This document shows, in pieces, positions 12,416-23,164 of a stretch of DNA of 64,000 nt. The notes under the pieces are model-generated. The model saw only the letters and a program-made list of their open reading frames with translations, ran no database searches and was not told the origin of the DNA. How positions within the stretch are numbered: position 1 is the stretch's first letter; the number at the start of each line of letters is the position of its first letter. The stretch comes from Prochilodus magdalenae (Eukaryota; Chordata; Actinopteri; Characiformes; Prochilodontidae). The DNA lies in the NCBI GenBank assembly GCA_024036415.1, contig JAMWET010001204.1:94501-158500 (forward strand), given 5' to 3'. Both the position numbers and the translations under genes were made by a program.

Positions 12416-13764
12416 GTTCTACACGTTCCGCATGTTCGGAATATTATTTCCTGGTTTTCCGGATTTTCCCATCATCAACATTCCACATGAACTCACGTGT
12501 AGGTTCACTGGTGCTTTAGATAGTGAATACAATGTCTGTACGTGTGTTGTAGACATGGAGACCTCAGGTTCCCACCACCACCACCACTGGTCCCCGTCTC
12601 ACACCCCACCCGCTCAATGACTTTACAATTATTGCAATTTTTTTTAAATGGTGAAATTCCTCTTAACTCAAACCAAAACCCGCCTCCAGCCTGTTTTAGA
12701 ACCCTGCTCGCAGTGCATCCCACCCCAGCCACTGCTCGCCAGTCTCTCTGTAGGTCACTCGAGGTCATCTTACGGTGGGTAAGGGACATTGGAATGAGGT
12801 GGCGCTCATCACGGTCAGTAGAGAGTGGGTTTGGCCCTCTGCCAGTCTGTAGCTGTGTTGTCCTGTGTGTTTGCTGCTGGACCTTGTTCTTATGAACCAG
12901 ACGCTCACTGTATCTGCCAGTAAAGCTAGAACCCAACCTTTGGTTCCTCACTGAGAACCTGCTGTACATGTGGAGATGCTTTGTATCCAGAGCTGTATAT
13001 ATATATACCACCATTATAGACACTACACACAGCTCAGAGTGCAGCAGTATGTGGGTATATGTTTATCCTGTTAAATTTGTTTGGTGATTTATCTATTGAG
13101 CTTACAGCACTAGAAATGGAGGGTTTGTGTCATTGCCAGTCTTCCAGTTCAGCCTTGGTTACGCCTGTTTCCCAAGTTTCAGCGTGAGCTGCACATTTCC
13201 AGTGAGACCGCATCTTTATTTAGACACCCCCTCTGTTCGCTGAAAGTGAGCTCAGCTGTCACTATCGCTGGACCCACTAGTGACAGTAACATGAACGCAT
13301 TCACAGTGACGTGGTCCTTTCGGCCGTCTCCTTACAGCGCCGGAGTTCAGCCTGAGAGAAGCTCTCCTCCTTGCCTGTGCATACGTGAGCCGGGCTAATG
13401 GAAGGTGTCAGGCGGCGGATCAGGGCCTTGGTTCCCCCACACTGTGCACAGAGATTAAATTTTGATTAATTTCTCCCAGCGAGTGCCGGCGGCTTTAGAC
13501 TAGCTTGAGGAGCAGAGATAGCACCGCTGTGATCTGGAGCAGATCCAGAAGGTCACCTAAGCCCTGCTCGGCTGCAAGCCCTACACTCCGGCACACGCTG
13601 CAGTGTGACGGACACCCAGGTGTGTGAAGATAAGGCAGACGGATGTGAGTGGCGGTTCACTCCGGCTAGCTATTGTACATAAACAGGTTTCTGGGTAAAT
13701 GATGCTGAGCGTTCCACTCTGTGGCAGTGGAGTTACATAGACTCTAATACATGTGCTTCTATAT
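12416..13764. other. Unique intergenic stretch without recognised gene
   Basis: No supportable coding region, RNA or array. A short TA run lies at about 12996-13008. The GC-richer part at 13380-13520 (with AAATTTTGATTAATTTCTC) is a weak conserved-element candidate. Confidence 0.3.
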
Positions 13765-13845
13765 GACACCAAAAAGGGGTCTATTGTGCCCAGCTTGACA
13801 TCACAGCACTAGAAGAACCCATTTGGTGCTATATCGAATCCTCAG
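13765..13845. repeat. Small palindromic MITE-like element
   Basis: The left arm CACCAAAAAGGGGTCTATTG (13767-13786) is the imperfect inverse of the right arm, which runs from about CACTAGAAGAACC to ATTTGGTGCT (13807-13830). The arrangement resembles short AAAGGGTTCT...AGAACC hairpin repeats common in fish, related in motif to the field at 44120-46085. Confidence 0.6.
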
Positions 13846-13960
13846 TCTAAACTATTTCACCATGCAAATAAATCAGCCCTTGCTGAGGAACCCCTGAAGA
13901 ACCATCATGGCTGTCTGTTGTTCTGTGTTCCTCTGTTGTTTTGATGTCATATTTGAAATA

Positions 13961-14757
13961 GACTAAATAAAATGAGCTCATACTATATAGTTAGCTATGC
14001 TAGTTACTTGGCGCTAATGCTAGCAGCTAGCGTTCCCTGTACTAGCTACTGGCTCCATCTGGACACCAACACACAGTAGAGTAAAGTTGATCCTCACTAT
14101 GGAGCTCTCAGTTTAAGATGATCTGCTCCAACCGCCACACACGGATACAATCACACAGCATGGGTGCTACTTACAGGCTGCTGTTGGGGTGGTGGTGCTA
14201 ATAAAGGTGGAGCTGCTCCTCTCTTCAGTCTCTTCAGGGTCAGACGCTGAGCGGAGCTGCTCCATATTGTCCGGAGAGGTTTGGGAATCTGCAGACTGCA
14301 GGATTAAAGGTTTTCTGGGATCCTGTTAAAGATGTGGAGCTGGAGTTCCTGTTCTCCAGCTGGTTTTGGGAATTTTCTGTTCCACCTTAAACGGAGCTGC
14401 AGGATGTTCTGGTGCCTGTACAAGCTGCAGTATTTAAGGTGGACTGGATTGGATTAGGAAGCTGGTGAACAGGAAGAACTCCAGTCTGGTTTAAAGATGA
14501 ACATCCACCATGTATCGCTGACAGTCGGGATCCTTAGGAAGGGAATGGAAAGTGCTGACATCCCCTTCCCAGCCTGGAATGTTGGAATTCTCCACATGGT
14601 CCACCATGTTGGTTCTGTAGCTCCGTTGTGGTTGTGTGTAAATGTTGGGGGTGTGAATATTAATGGGTCTGCTCTGTAACGGTTTAGGATTTGGGAATCT
14701 GCCCGCTTTCCCGTCCTCTTATGGAAATGCAGGATTTAGTATTTGTAACAACAGAAG
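13961..14757. repeat. 0.8-kb duplicated segment, copy 1
   Basis: This is nearly identical through most of its length to 17158-17962. It includes a GTTAGCTATGCTAGTTAC start, the run TCAGTTTAAGATGATCTGCT, and an internal TTCCACCTTAAAC / TTTAAGGTGG inverted pair (about 14382 and 14429). Small indels separate the copies. It is either a local duplication or two insertions of one repeat family. Confidence 0.85.
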
Positions 14758-14771
14758 AGAATTTTTAAAAT

Positions 14772-14800
14772 CTATAGATAGATAGATAGATAGATAGAAC
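14772..14800. repeat. GATA microsatellite
   Basis: About six to seven consecutive TAGA/GATA tetranucleotides. Confidence 0.95.
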
Positions 14801-15424
14801 CACTTCATGAGCTCCACCTCCTTGTGTGTCTACACTCACTGTCCTTTTAATCAGCTCCACTGACCATGTAGGAGAACATGCTACCTGCTCTGTGGGGGTC
14901 CTGTGGGGGTCCTGACCATTGAAGAACAGTAATACAGTATACAGAGGAACAGATGGACTACAGTCTGGACCTGTACACCTACAGAGTGTCCTGTACGGTG
15001 AGTGGAGGTTTTCATTCCCAGTCCTGAAGACCGTGACAGGTAATTCCGTGTCTAATTAGCCGACTGCTATAGCCATTCAGGCTCTCTCTGAGGCAGAGGT
15101 GTTGAAAGGGTACATGGTGTATTTTACAGCCCCTTGCCTGGAGGGAGTTGACCTTGTCAGTGATATTTCTGTCTGCGTGCCGGGGGGCATCTTGCCGACT
15201 TTGCTGCCAGTTTTGGCAGGTGGAGAAAAGGAGGGTTGCCGCGGAAACAGGGCTGCCAGAAGGGGATGCGCAGCAGATTCCTGCAGACCGAATTGCAACA
15301 CACCTTCCATCGAGCCTGAAGGAGGACAGACAAGCAGCACACAGCTGTCATGATCATCAGCTTACAGAGATTAGCACTGAACACGTAGGATATAGCTTAA
15401 CACACAGCCCAAACAGTGAAAGCT
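14801..15424. other. Unique stretch; candidate conserved segment at about 15040-15360
   Basis: No gene was recognised. Both strands carry overlapping frames of 75-92 codons at 15077-15426, but none resembles a known protein and none has gene structure. The balanced, repeat-free sequence could be conserved non-coding DNA. Confidence 0.3.
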
Positions 15425-16290
15425 GAACGATGTAGGATGTTTTCGCTACAGATGAAAGGAACATTGTTACTGAGTGAGCAGAATTCGGATGTTAAGTCTG
15501 ACGTAAACGATCATTTCAGGCTGAAATGGGTTAAATTCTTTGACTCCAATCTGCTTGTTAACATGTCTGAGCCCATACTGAACTGCCTGAGGTTCTGTCT
15601 TTCTAGAATTCAGTCCAATTTAATTCAACTTCAACCAATACAGGGTTGTAAAGTCGAACGAAACACACTCAGGCTCCGCCTCCATGTACATATATATATC
15701 TATATATATATCCAAAACTACTCAATTATCATTCTAGCTCTTTCCTTGTGGTGAGAGAGAGAAGAAAAAAGAGAGTCTGCAGCTGATAAGCTGAGTTACA
15801 GTTCAACACCAATCAAGAAACACACAGTTTGGTGGCTATATTGCTAACTAGCTAATCTAGCTTACGTTAGCACCCACGGGCAAAGCCAAACAGTCCATTT
15901 GGGGATCTTCTCGACTAGAATGTGGTTTTATAGGGTGTTTCTTGCTATGAACCCGCATCCTCATGTTCCGATTGTGATCTGTTAGTATGTGCTGCTCAGC
16001 TACAGTGAATACAGCTGGTGTTAGCTAACTAGCCATGGTTTAGTTAGCCCTAGCGTCGCCTTATCTATAGCTAGCTCTCCTCGTCAGCTTGTCTGACTGG
16101 CAAGCCTGATAACTGAAACATGACAAGGCGTGGGTTCATAGCAAGAAACCCTCCAAAACCCCACCGACGATTAGTGTGTAAACAAAAGGCCAGCTTTTGC
16201 CAGTGGATGCTAACGTTAGCTATGTTCGCTAGTTAGCTAACATTAGAGCCCGCCGGCTCCAGACTGTATGTTTCTTCATTGGTGTTGAAC
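15425..16290. repeat. TAGC-rich dispersed repeat, copy 2, with terminal inverted repeats
   Basis: Near 15791 the sequence GAGTTACAGTTCAACACCAA is matched in inverted orientation near 16280 by TTGGTGTTGAACTGTAACTC. GCTAACGTTAGC-like palindromes lie between. The layout suggests a non-autonomous DNA transposon. Homology to the copies at 2262 and 18835 is clear but diverged. Confidence 0.7.
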
Positions 16291-16369
16291 TGTAACTCAA
16301 GAGTATTTTGGCGATCCAGATTCGGATCCTCTTGGAAGTCTGTGGGGCTGCTTGGAACAACAAGTAAAA

Positions 16370-16556
16370 TCGCCGGGGAGGGAATCCACCAAATCTGGCC
16401 CAACTGACCAACTCTGGGACGCATGAGTGTCTGAACATTGAAGTGGCTACATCCAGAAACTTTTCCAGTCCATGCCATATCCAATCCAATCCCAGCTGTT
16501 ACTGGTGCTGGCGGAGGGTCACATGTCGTTAGTTATGGTTCAGTCACAGGGGGCTC
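16370..16556. repeat. Remnant of the Tc1-derived family tail
   Basis: This matches the right-hand part of the elements at 31160, 38398 and 40318: CCACCAAATCTGG, TGGCTACATCCAGAA, CCAGCTGTTACTGGTGC and CAGTCACAG, in the same order. The transposase-derived left half is absent. Confidence 0.65.
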
Positions 16557-17157
16557 TGTTCGTCCGGTGAGATTATGAACTGCTGTTGGTGGGTCGAGTT
16601 GGATGGTGGGTTGAAATCACTATCAGTGGGGTGTGAAAGGATCAGACTGTCCAGCCTTATTACCCACCTGGAAATGATCAACAACACGAGATGCACTTTA
16701 GCTTCAACACAGCCGGTTATGCACTCCGTCTCGACCGGGCCGAGCTTTGTGATGGGTTTCCAGGCAGTGCTATCAGCACATCATGCTGGACTCAGGCCAG
16801 ACAGTTCCTGTATGCATAGTCCATCAGGCCATCAGTTGTGGCTCAGTGGTTCCTCCCCTGTCTCCCAAAAGGATCCATGACATTTTCTGACATTTTAACA
16901 TATTGTACTACACTGTCCTGGGGATGTCCATGGCAACACTGGCAGAATAAACAGCAGTTTTAAAATGTGGAATATTTTGTAAGTCAGAGACCGTACAAAA
17001 GTCAGAGACCACCCTTTACACATGATCTGATTCTAGAATGAAACGAGCTGTTTTCCCTGCTCTGGTGAGCGCATAAATATTTTGATGAGCTCTGATTGGC
17101 TGATTTACCACGAGAACCCCGCCCCCCGATGATCACACAGAAGCACCATGTAGATAT
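16557..17157. other. Intergenic stretch without recognised gene
   Basis: No convincing coding frame or repeat array. Confidence 0.3.
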
Positions 17158-17962
17158 AGACTAAATGAAATGAGCCTCTGTGTAAATAAGCTCCTCCCTC
17201 ATACTATTTAGTTAGCTATGCTAGTTACGTGAAGCTAATGCTAGTAGCTAACGTTCCCTGTACTAGCCACCGGCTCCATCTGGACACCAACACATAGTAG
17301 ATTAAAGCTGATCCTCACTATGGAGCTCTCAGTTTAAGATGATCTGCTCCAACCGCCACACACGGATACAATCACACAGCATGGCTGCTACTTACAGGCT
17401 GCTGTTGGGGTGGTGGTGCTAATAAAGGTGGAGCTGCTCCTCTCTTCAGTCTCTTCAGGGTCAGACGCTGAGCGGAGCTGCTCCATATTGTCCAGAGAGG
17501 TTTGGGAATCTGTCCGGAGTGGAATGTGCAGACTGCAGGATTAAAGGTGTTCCGGGATCCTGTTAAAGATGTGGAGCTGGAGTTCCGGTTCTCCAGCTAG
17601 TTTTGGGAATTCTCTGTTCCACCTTAAACGGTGCTGTAGGATATTCTGGTGCCTGCACAAGCTACAGTATTTAAGGTGGAACGGAGTGTTGGATTCAGAA
17701 GCTGGTGAACAGGAAGAACCTGGTTTAAAGATGATCATCCACCATGTCCCACTGACAGTTGGGATCCTTGGGAAGGAAATGGAAGGCTGGAGTCCTCCAC
17801 ATGGTCCACCATGTTGGTTCTGTAGCTCCGTTGTGGTTGTATGTAAATGTGTGGTGTGAATATTAACGAGTCTGTTCCGTAACAGTGTAGGATTTTGGAG
17901 TCGGCCCGTTTCCCCCTCCTCTTTTGGGAATGCAGGATTTGAATAAGGAGGAACAGCAGAGG
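17158..17962. repeat. 0.8-kb duplicated segment, copy 2
   Basis: Counterpart of 13961-14757. It carries the same TTCCACCTTAAAC / TTTAAGGTGGAA pair (about 17618 and 17672). It has an extra stretch near its start and a deletion near 17780 relative to copy 1. Confidence 0.85.
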
Positions 17963-18834
17963 TACAGAGGTTCACAGTACGTCAGTTCTCTGTACTAAAC
18001 TCCATCACCATGCACATCCAGCAGTACTGTCTATCTGCATTGGGCATATGGTATGTGTGTTTAGGTATTTCATAGATCAGAAGAGATCCAATCCCTCCCC
18101 ATAAATAATCCATGTCCATTCATATGGTCCAATCAGCCTAAAAGATTCTACCCGCTGCTGCAGGAGGCTCGGTAGATGGTTCCGGCCTAATTGAAAAATC
18201 TTGTTTGCGAAAGCATCAAAGGTCAGTTCATTTATTCAGACTGCAGCCAGCCATTCCTTACAGTCGTGCAGCAGCTGCTGTCACGCTGATGACCATAAGA
18301 TGGGTCCATTAGCATGATTAAAATGCTGATTCATCTACGACCATTCTTCTGGTAGGGACTTTGATCATGATCCCGTTTCAGTCTCATCACTGTAAGTAAT
18401 ATTTCTCATACGGGGGAGGATCAGAATTCAGCTGCTGTTTTTAAAATGACACACCCTCATTAAACCCGGATCCTCTAGAGCTACAGCTGCAGCTACCTCA
18501 TTTCTCCGTGCCCTAGAACACTGGCATCAGCGTAACAGCAGCTCTGTGACAAATCAGCCAGAGAGTCCCTGGGGACAGTCCCGCACCTCCTGCTGCATTA
18601 AGAACTCGTTTACCTTCCTTTTGGCAGCAACACCAAACAACAGCCTGGATGACCTGTCAATTACCGGCACTCCCGGCGCAGCCAGGTGCTACTCCACATG
18701 TTAACACAGCCCCTGGACCCACGCCGTACTTCAGACCTCTCACCGCTTTCACACTTCGGATTGTTTGGCTAAAGGCTACAATGCCAGCTGCGGTTTACAA
18801 GCGCACAACTACTGACTTGGTGAGATTGAAACAG
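17963..18834. other. Unique intergenic stretch
   Basis: No gene or array. The segment at 18150-18420 is AT-balanced and repeat-free, making it a weak candidate for conserved non-coding DNA. Confidence 0.3.
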
Positions 18835-19405
18835 GTTAACTCACACAACACCACAGTCTCCTCCTCGTTCGTTCAGCTCCACTCTGGGTTAAACAGGGTT
18901 TAGGTCTTTCGCTCCGATCTGCTTGTGAACACGTCCAGGTCCAAACCTCTACTGAGCGTCTGAGGTGGGTCTGGTCACCATGCTGTGGTTCTGAGTTCAC
19001 TGTAGTTTAAATCCAGTCCAGAAACCCACTCGGTTATCGTTCTAGATCTTTCTCTGAGCGGAGAGGAACCGGCTGCAGCTGATAAGCTGAGTTACAGTCT
19101 TACACCAATGAACAGACACAGTGTGGTGGCAGTGGGCTCCAATGTTAGCTAGCTACAGCTAGCACACCTAGCTACAAGGTCAGGGGTCTCCACAAAGGGC
19201 CAGTTTGGAGTTTACCAGTGGGAGCTAACATTAGCTATAGCTAGCACACCGTTAGCTCCCACTGGTAAACTCCAAACTGACTTGACTGGACTGGGGGGTT
19301 TATAGGGTGGTTCTGGCTATGACCCGCATCTTCATGTTCCGGTTGTTAGCTGGTTTAGGTGCTGTCCAGCTAAAGCTAATATAGCTAGCCTTAGCTCTGC
19401 ATTAG
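18835..19405. repeat. TAGC-rich dispersed repeat, copy 3
   Basis: This is nearly identical to part of copy 1 (2490-2985). It contains an extra perfect inverted repeat whose arms are at 19201-19229 and 19251-19279. Confidence 0.8.
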
Positions 19406-19731
19406 TTAGAAAACTCTTTTTTCCCCCCAAGATGTAATGTTTATTTAAAAATGTAAGAAAATTTATTATTATTTCAATTTAAAGTTTTAAGGTAACAAAT
19501 GTGTTTTTCTGGAGATACTAAATCAAAATGTTTCAAGAAAAGAAAAATATTTCTAGATTTCTAAAATGTGATTCAGTATTTTTATTTATTTTGAAATATT
19601 AAGTCAACATTAACTATTAATTGAAGACATCATATTAATTTAACAAGTTATTAGAAATAACTCAAGATTCTAAGTACAGTATTAATAGAAATTAATCATT
19701 ACCATTAGATATTAAATACACATTTGAATAC

Positions 19732-19732
<1 letters not shown>

Positions 19733-19777
<45 letters not shown>

Positions 19778-19805
19778 TAATGGTGATTATAATAATAATG
19801 ATAAC

Positions 19806-19851
<46 letters not shown>

Positions 19852-19889
19852 CTAATAATAATAATAATGATGATGATAATAATAATAAC

Positions 19890-19920
<31 letters not shown>

Positions 19921-19945
19921 TTAGTAATAATATTAATAATAATAC
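19733..19945. repeat. AAT trinucleotide microsatellite, interrupted
   Basis: Long TAATAATAA runs are interrupted by ATG-, GTG- and CAA-type variants. Period three keeps several frames open, giving Ile-rich open frames on both strands that are not genes. Confidence 0.97.
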
Positions 19946-20889
19946 TCCTCATCTTGGTATAAGAGGTTTATTAATAACGGTGTACGGTTTATTTGGTGAG
20001 TGATAGTACCTGCACCTTAATTTACACTGTAATGATTCGCTGTGTGAGAAGCCGCTCAGTCCAGCAGCTGATGTATTCAGACAGCGCGGAGAGATCACTG
20101 TGTTCCATCCTCGGTGTTGTCCTGGGTTGGCGAGCGTTTCCCCACTGGTTCGCCTGTCTTCAAATAGACGCGCTGCATTGCCCCCCTCAGAGGACATCAG
20201 TGTCAGAATGAAAGCACCTCTGTACTTGGCACAAAGTCTGAGGTACTGGTGCCAAAGAAAGCTGTTAAAGATCAGAGGTGCTGGAGGAGATGCCCTTCCC
20301 GAGCTCCTGTTTAATATTCCAGCAGAGCGCTCCCTGGCTCACAGACATTTCCACCAGAGTAAGTTTAATACGGTCACAGAAGACTTACAGCGTACTGTCT
20401 GCGGGGAGGGGGTGGAGGAGGGTGGAGGGGGGTGGAGGGGGGCTGTATATAGATGTGTGGTTTAATGAGGTTATAATGGGGGGATATATATGTATACGTT
20501 TCCAGGATAGACATGTGTAGTGTTGGGGGCCGTCCGAGAGAGAGATAAGAGACTATCTGAACCAATTACGTTTCAGAGGAATAAAAAAATGGAGGGATTA
20601 TTTTACTACAGTGTAAAAAAGCCCACCCCAACCCCCCACCATCCACCAGGGAGAAATCCCAGTAGGGCAGGATCTTCTTGGAAATAAAGCCAATGCAAAT
20701 CCAGCCTGGTAGGCTGACAGATTAAATATATACATGTCCTTAGCGAGTGAAGTATACCTCTAAAACTAAATTTCAGCAGGTGGAGGACCTGGATGGACTT
20801 AACGCAGGGATGCACCAGTGATATGAAGGATCTGGGAGACCTACACGAACCACCGAGAGGCAGAAACAACAAACTGTCCGACATGCACG
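19946..20889. other. Unique intergenic stretch with a short G-rich run
   Basis: No recognised gene. At 20402-20446 a GGGG(T)GGAGG-type run has at least four G-tracts and could form a G-quadruplex. Confidence 0.35.
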
Positions 20890-21421
20890 GATTGACCCAA
20901 CATCCAGTGAGCAGTGGTGTCCTCCATGAGTCCTCCTGTTAGTGCAGCACCATTAACATTGTATTGCACCACGCAGGACCTGTGCACACAGACCCGTTTA
21001 CCATGACTGTCCTAACACCACGTCACCGTCACCAAAGACTGCAGTGGTGTCGAACCAGGACATGGAGTGACTCAGAATGGCAGCGGGTCATCTGCAGTGA
21101 CGACTGACCGCTTTAGTCTTGGTGGAGACGAGCAGTGGAGGCACCGTGGTCAGCACCAAGATGAACGGTCTGTAGACCTGGTGTCCCTCCACCTCCACCC
21201 CTACCGCACCATCTGCAGGAACTGTGTGAGGATGTTCAAGCTGCATGGGATGGATTATCACGGGACTCCATCAGGAACCTCTACAGCTCCATACCGAGAC
21301 GTCTGGCGTGTTGGGTTAGCGAACACGGCGGCCCGACGCCATACTGAGAGACAGACTTCTGTATGTGTAGCTCAATAAATATTGATCATATCAGTCTAAA
21401 TTTATCACCAGTTATTGATCC
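20890..21421 (+). mobile_element. Tc1-like transposon, 3' half, decayed (family T)
   Basis: In one frame, a decayed Tc1 catalytic-domain stretch related to SDSEWQRVIFSDESRF can be read, followed by the conserved end through TCAATAAATATTGATCATAT. It is close to 27790-28412 and, inverted, to 60485-61590. Stops and frameshifts are present, and the helix-turn-helix half is missing. Confidence 0.8.
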
Positions 21422-22089
21422 TTCCTTTAACTGGTGGAGTTAAATAGTTGTTCCCTGCTCTATATGGTCCTTTAATGAGAACAATGGCCTCCATATGGCA
21501 CTGCTGTATGAAGCTGTATGTATTCTCGACATTGCAGCTCCAGTTCAGCTGAACAGTCACTGACGTCTTGCTCACAGCGTCGGGCTGAGCTCAGGAGCTC
21601 AGAGGCGGATTCTAAGTTGATGCAGCGATGGAGGAGTACTGCTGGGTGTGACTCCTTCTCTCTGGATCCCTCTGCTCCTTCATCAGTGATGTCGCACACT
21701 TGAAATAGCAGCAGCAGGAGCCGCATTAAACATTATCCCTGACAGCGGACCACCATACGGGTCGTATATAACCACCAACTTTGAGAACCAAATGTCTGTA
21801 AAAGGAACATTTCATTAGCTTTAATTATCCATGAGGCGAGAAAGAATCTGGATCATTCATAAAATACTCACTCTGATGAGGAATTTGCCCTGGAGGCACT
21901 TACTGAAGAAAAGCGGGACTTTAATCTCACGCTCAAAATGGCTTTCCTTGACCCTGCCAGCGTCTCGGAATGATCACCAGCGGAGGATTCTGATACATCA
22001 GCTCACCAGGCCTAAAATTATTTACCTGTCCTGGTTTCTTCAGTTCGTACAGACTACAGTGACCACATCATGAACTCTGTCACTCGACT
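21422..22089. other. Intergenic stretch without recognised gene
   Basis: Unique sequence. Overlapping frames on opposite strands at 21472-21726 have no recognisable product. Confidence 0.3.
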
Positions 22090-22418
22090 CCATCTCTGTA
22101 CTCGCTCCTGAATGTTCCAGCTCCTTCTCCTGGTAGTTCTGTCTTTCTCTCCTCCACCGGGATCCACCTGAGGAGGCTGGGTTCGAGCCTGGTTCCTCTC
22201 GAGGGTTCCTCCTCACTCTAAGGGAGTTTGTCCTGGCCACTGTTGCCTCTAGCTTGCTCACAGGTGGGCTCGGACCCTGGTTCCCTTCCCTACGTTTGTA
22301 CACAGACTCTGTGTTTTTCTTTTCCTTTATATAAACTGCGGCTCTGTGAAGCTGCTTAGAGACGTTAGTTACAAAAGGAGCTATACAAATAAATATTGGT
22401 TGACTGATTGATGACCTT
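22090..22418 (+). mobile_element. Retroposon 3' tail (LINE-like or LINE-derived SINE)
   Basis: The sequence contains CCTCACTCTAAGGGAGTTTG and CACTGTTGCCTCTAGCTTGC, then a GCTGCTTAGAGACG..GCTATACAAATAAATATTGG end followed by TTGACTGATTGATGA. This matches a 3' end very common in fish genomes and reminiscent of L2-type tails. The clade assignment is from memory and unverified. Confidence 0.6.
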
Positions 22419-22429
22419 GTGTGTCTAAA

Positions 22430-22805
22430 GTGGTAGTACCTTCAGGCTCCTGCAGATGGCGCTGCACAAGGATGATGGAGCTATAAATACCTGGATCCAC
22501 AGATTGGGCGGAGGTGCTACAGTGCAGGGAATGTCTCGTTCCATGTGTGGAAAATGGCTCCAGAGCAGATGTTAATGATTGGCTAAAAGGAGGGACTGCA
22601 TGTGGGCGTGGCCAAAGACCATAGTGTGAAGGAAGTAGCTGAATCTGCAGGTGTGTGGAAGCGTACGGTCATACGGGTCTACCAGCAGTGGATACAATCC
22701 CAGCCTACAGGGAATTCTCCTCGGAACTGTGCCAGGGAAGACCTCCACCACATCTGGCCCAGCTGAAAAGTTCTTTGGTGTGAGAGTATCTGAACACTGA
22801 TGGCA
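22430..22805 (+). mobile_element. Tc1-derived element, 5' half (family T), truncated
   Basis: It begins GTAGTACCTTCAGGCTCCTG and encodes on the plus strand a helix-turn-helix segment reading VKEVAESAGVWKRTVIRVYQ, typical of Tc1/mariner N-terminal DNA-binding domains. It ends abruptly near 22805, abutting a probable SINE. Confidence 0.8.
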
Positions 22806-22829
22806 TTTAGCTGCTGTTTTCTCTAAAAC

Positions 22830-22997
22830 GACAAGGCTAGTCATATTACGGGGAGGCCAATGTAGCGTTCGAAGCCCAAGGACTCTTATTGGTGTAGCAC
22901 AGCACAGACACCCAGCCAAGGAATCAAACCCCGGTCTCCCACATGGGGTGGTAGATCACTGGAAGCAGTGGTGTTATCCATTTCACCAAACCAACCA
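22830..22997 (-). mobile_element. Probable tRNA-derived SINE
   Basis: On the minus strand, TTTGGTGAAATGG (A-box-like, about 22977-22989) is followed about 50 bases later by GGTTTGATTCC (B-box-like, 22919-22930). A non-tRNA body follows. Box spacing fits an RNA polymerase III promoter. No poly(A) or clear target duplication was found. Confidence 0.5.
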
Positions 22998-23164
22998 CCG
23001 TAGGCCTCATAACCTCAGACAGGCCAGGTTCATATATGTTCTATATGACTCAGTCGTTTATGAGGGACGTGTAAAGCTCCTCCTCTTTCTCCGTCAGCGA
23101 TGCAAATGGTGATGCAAACAAACTGGAATAAAGACACGCGAGCTGGAAATCATTGTATAAAAAA

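Noticed and set aside
19692..19962. Isoleucine-rich frames on both strands
   Set aside because: They are translation of an AAT microsatellite.
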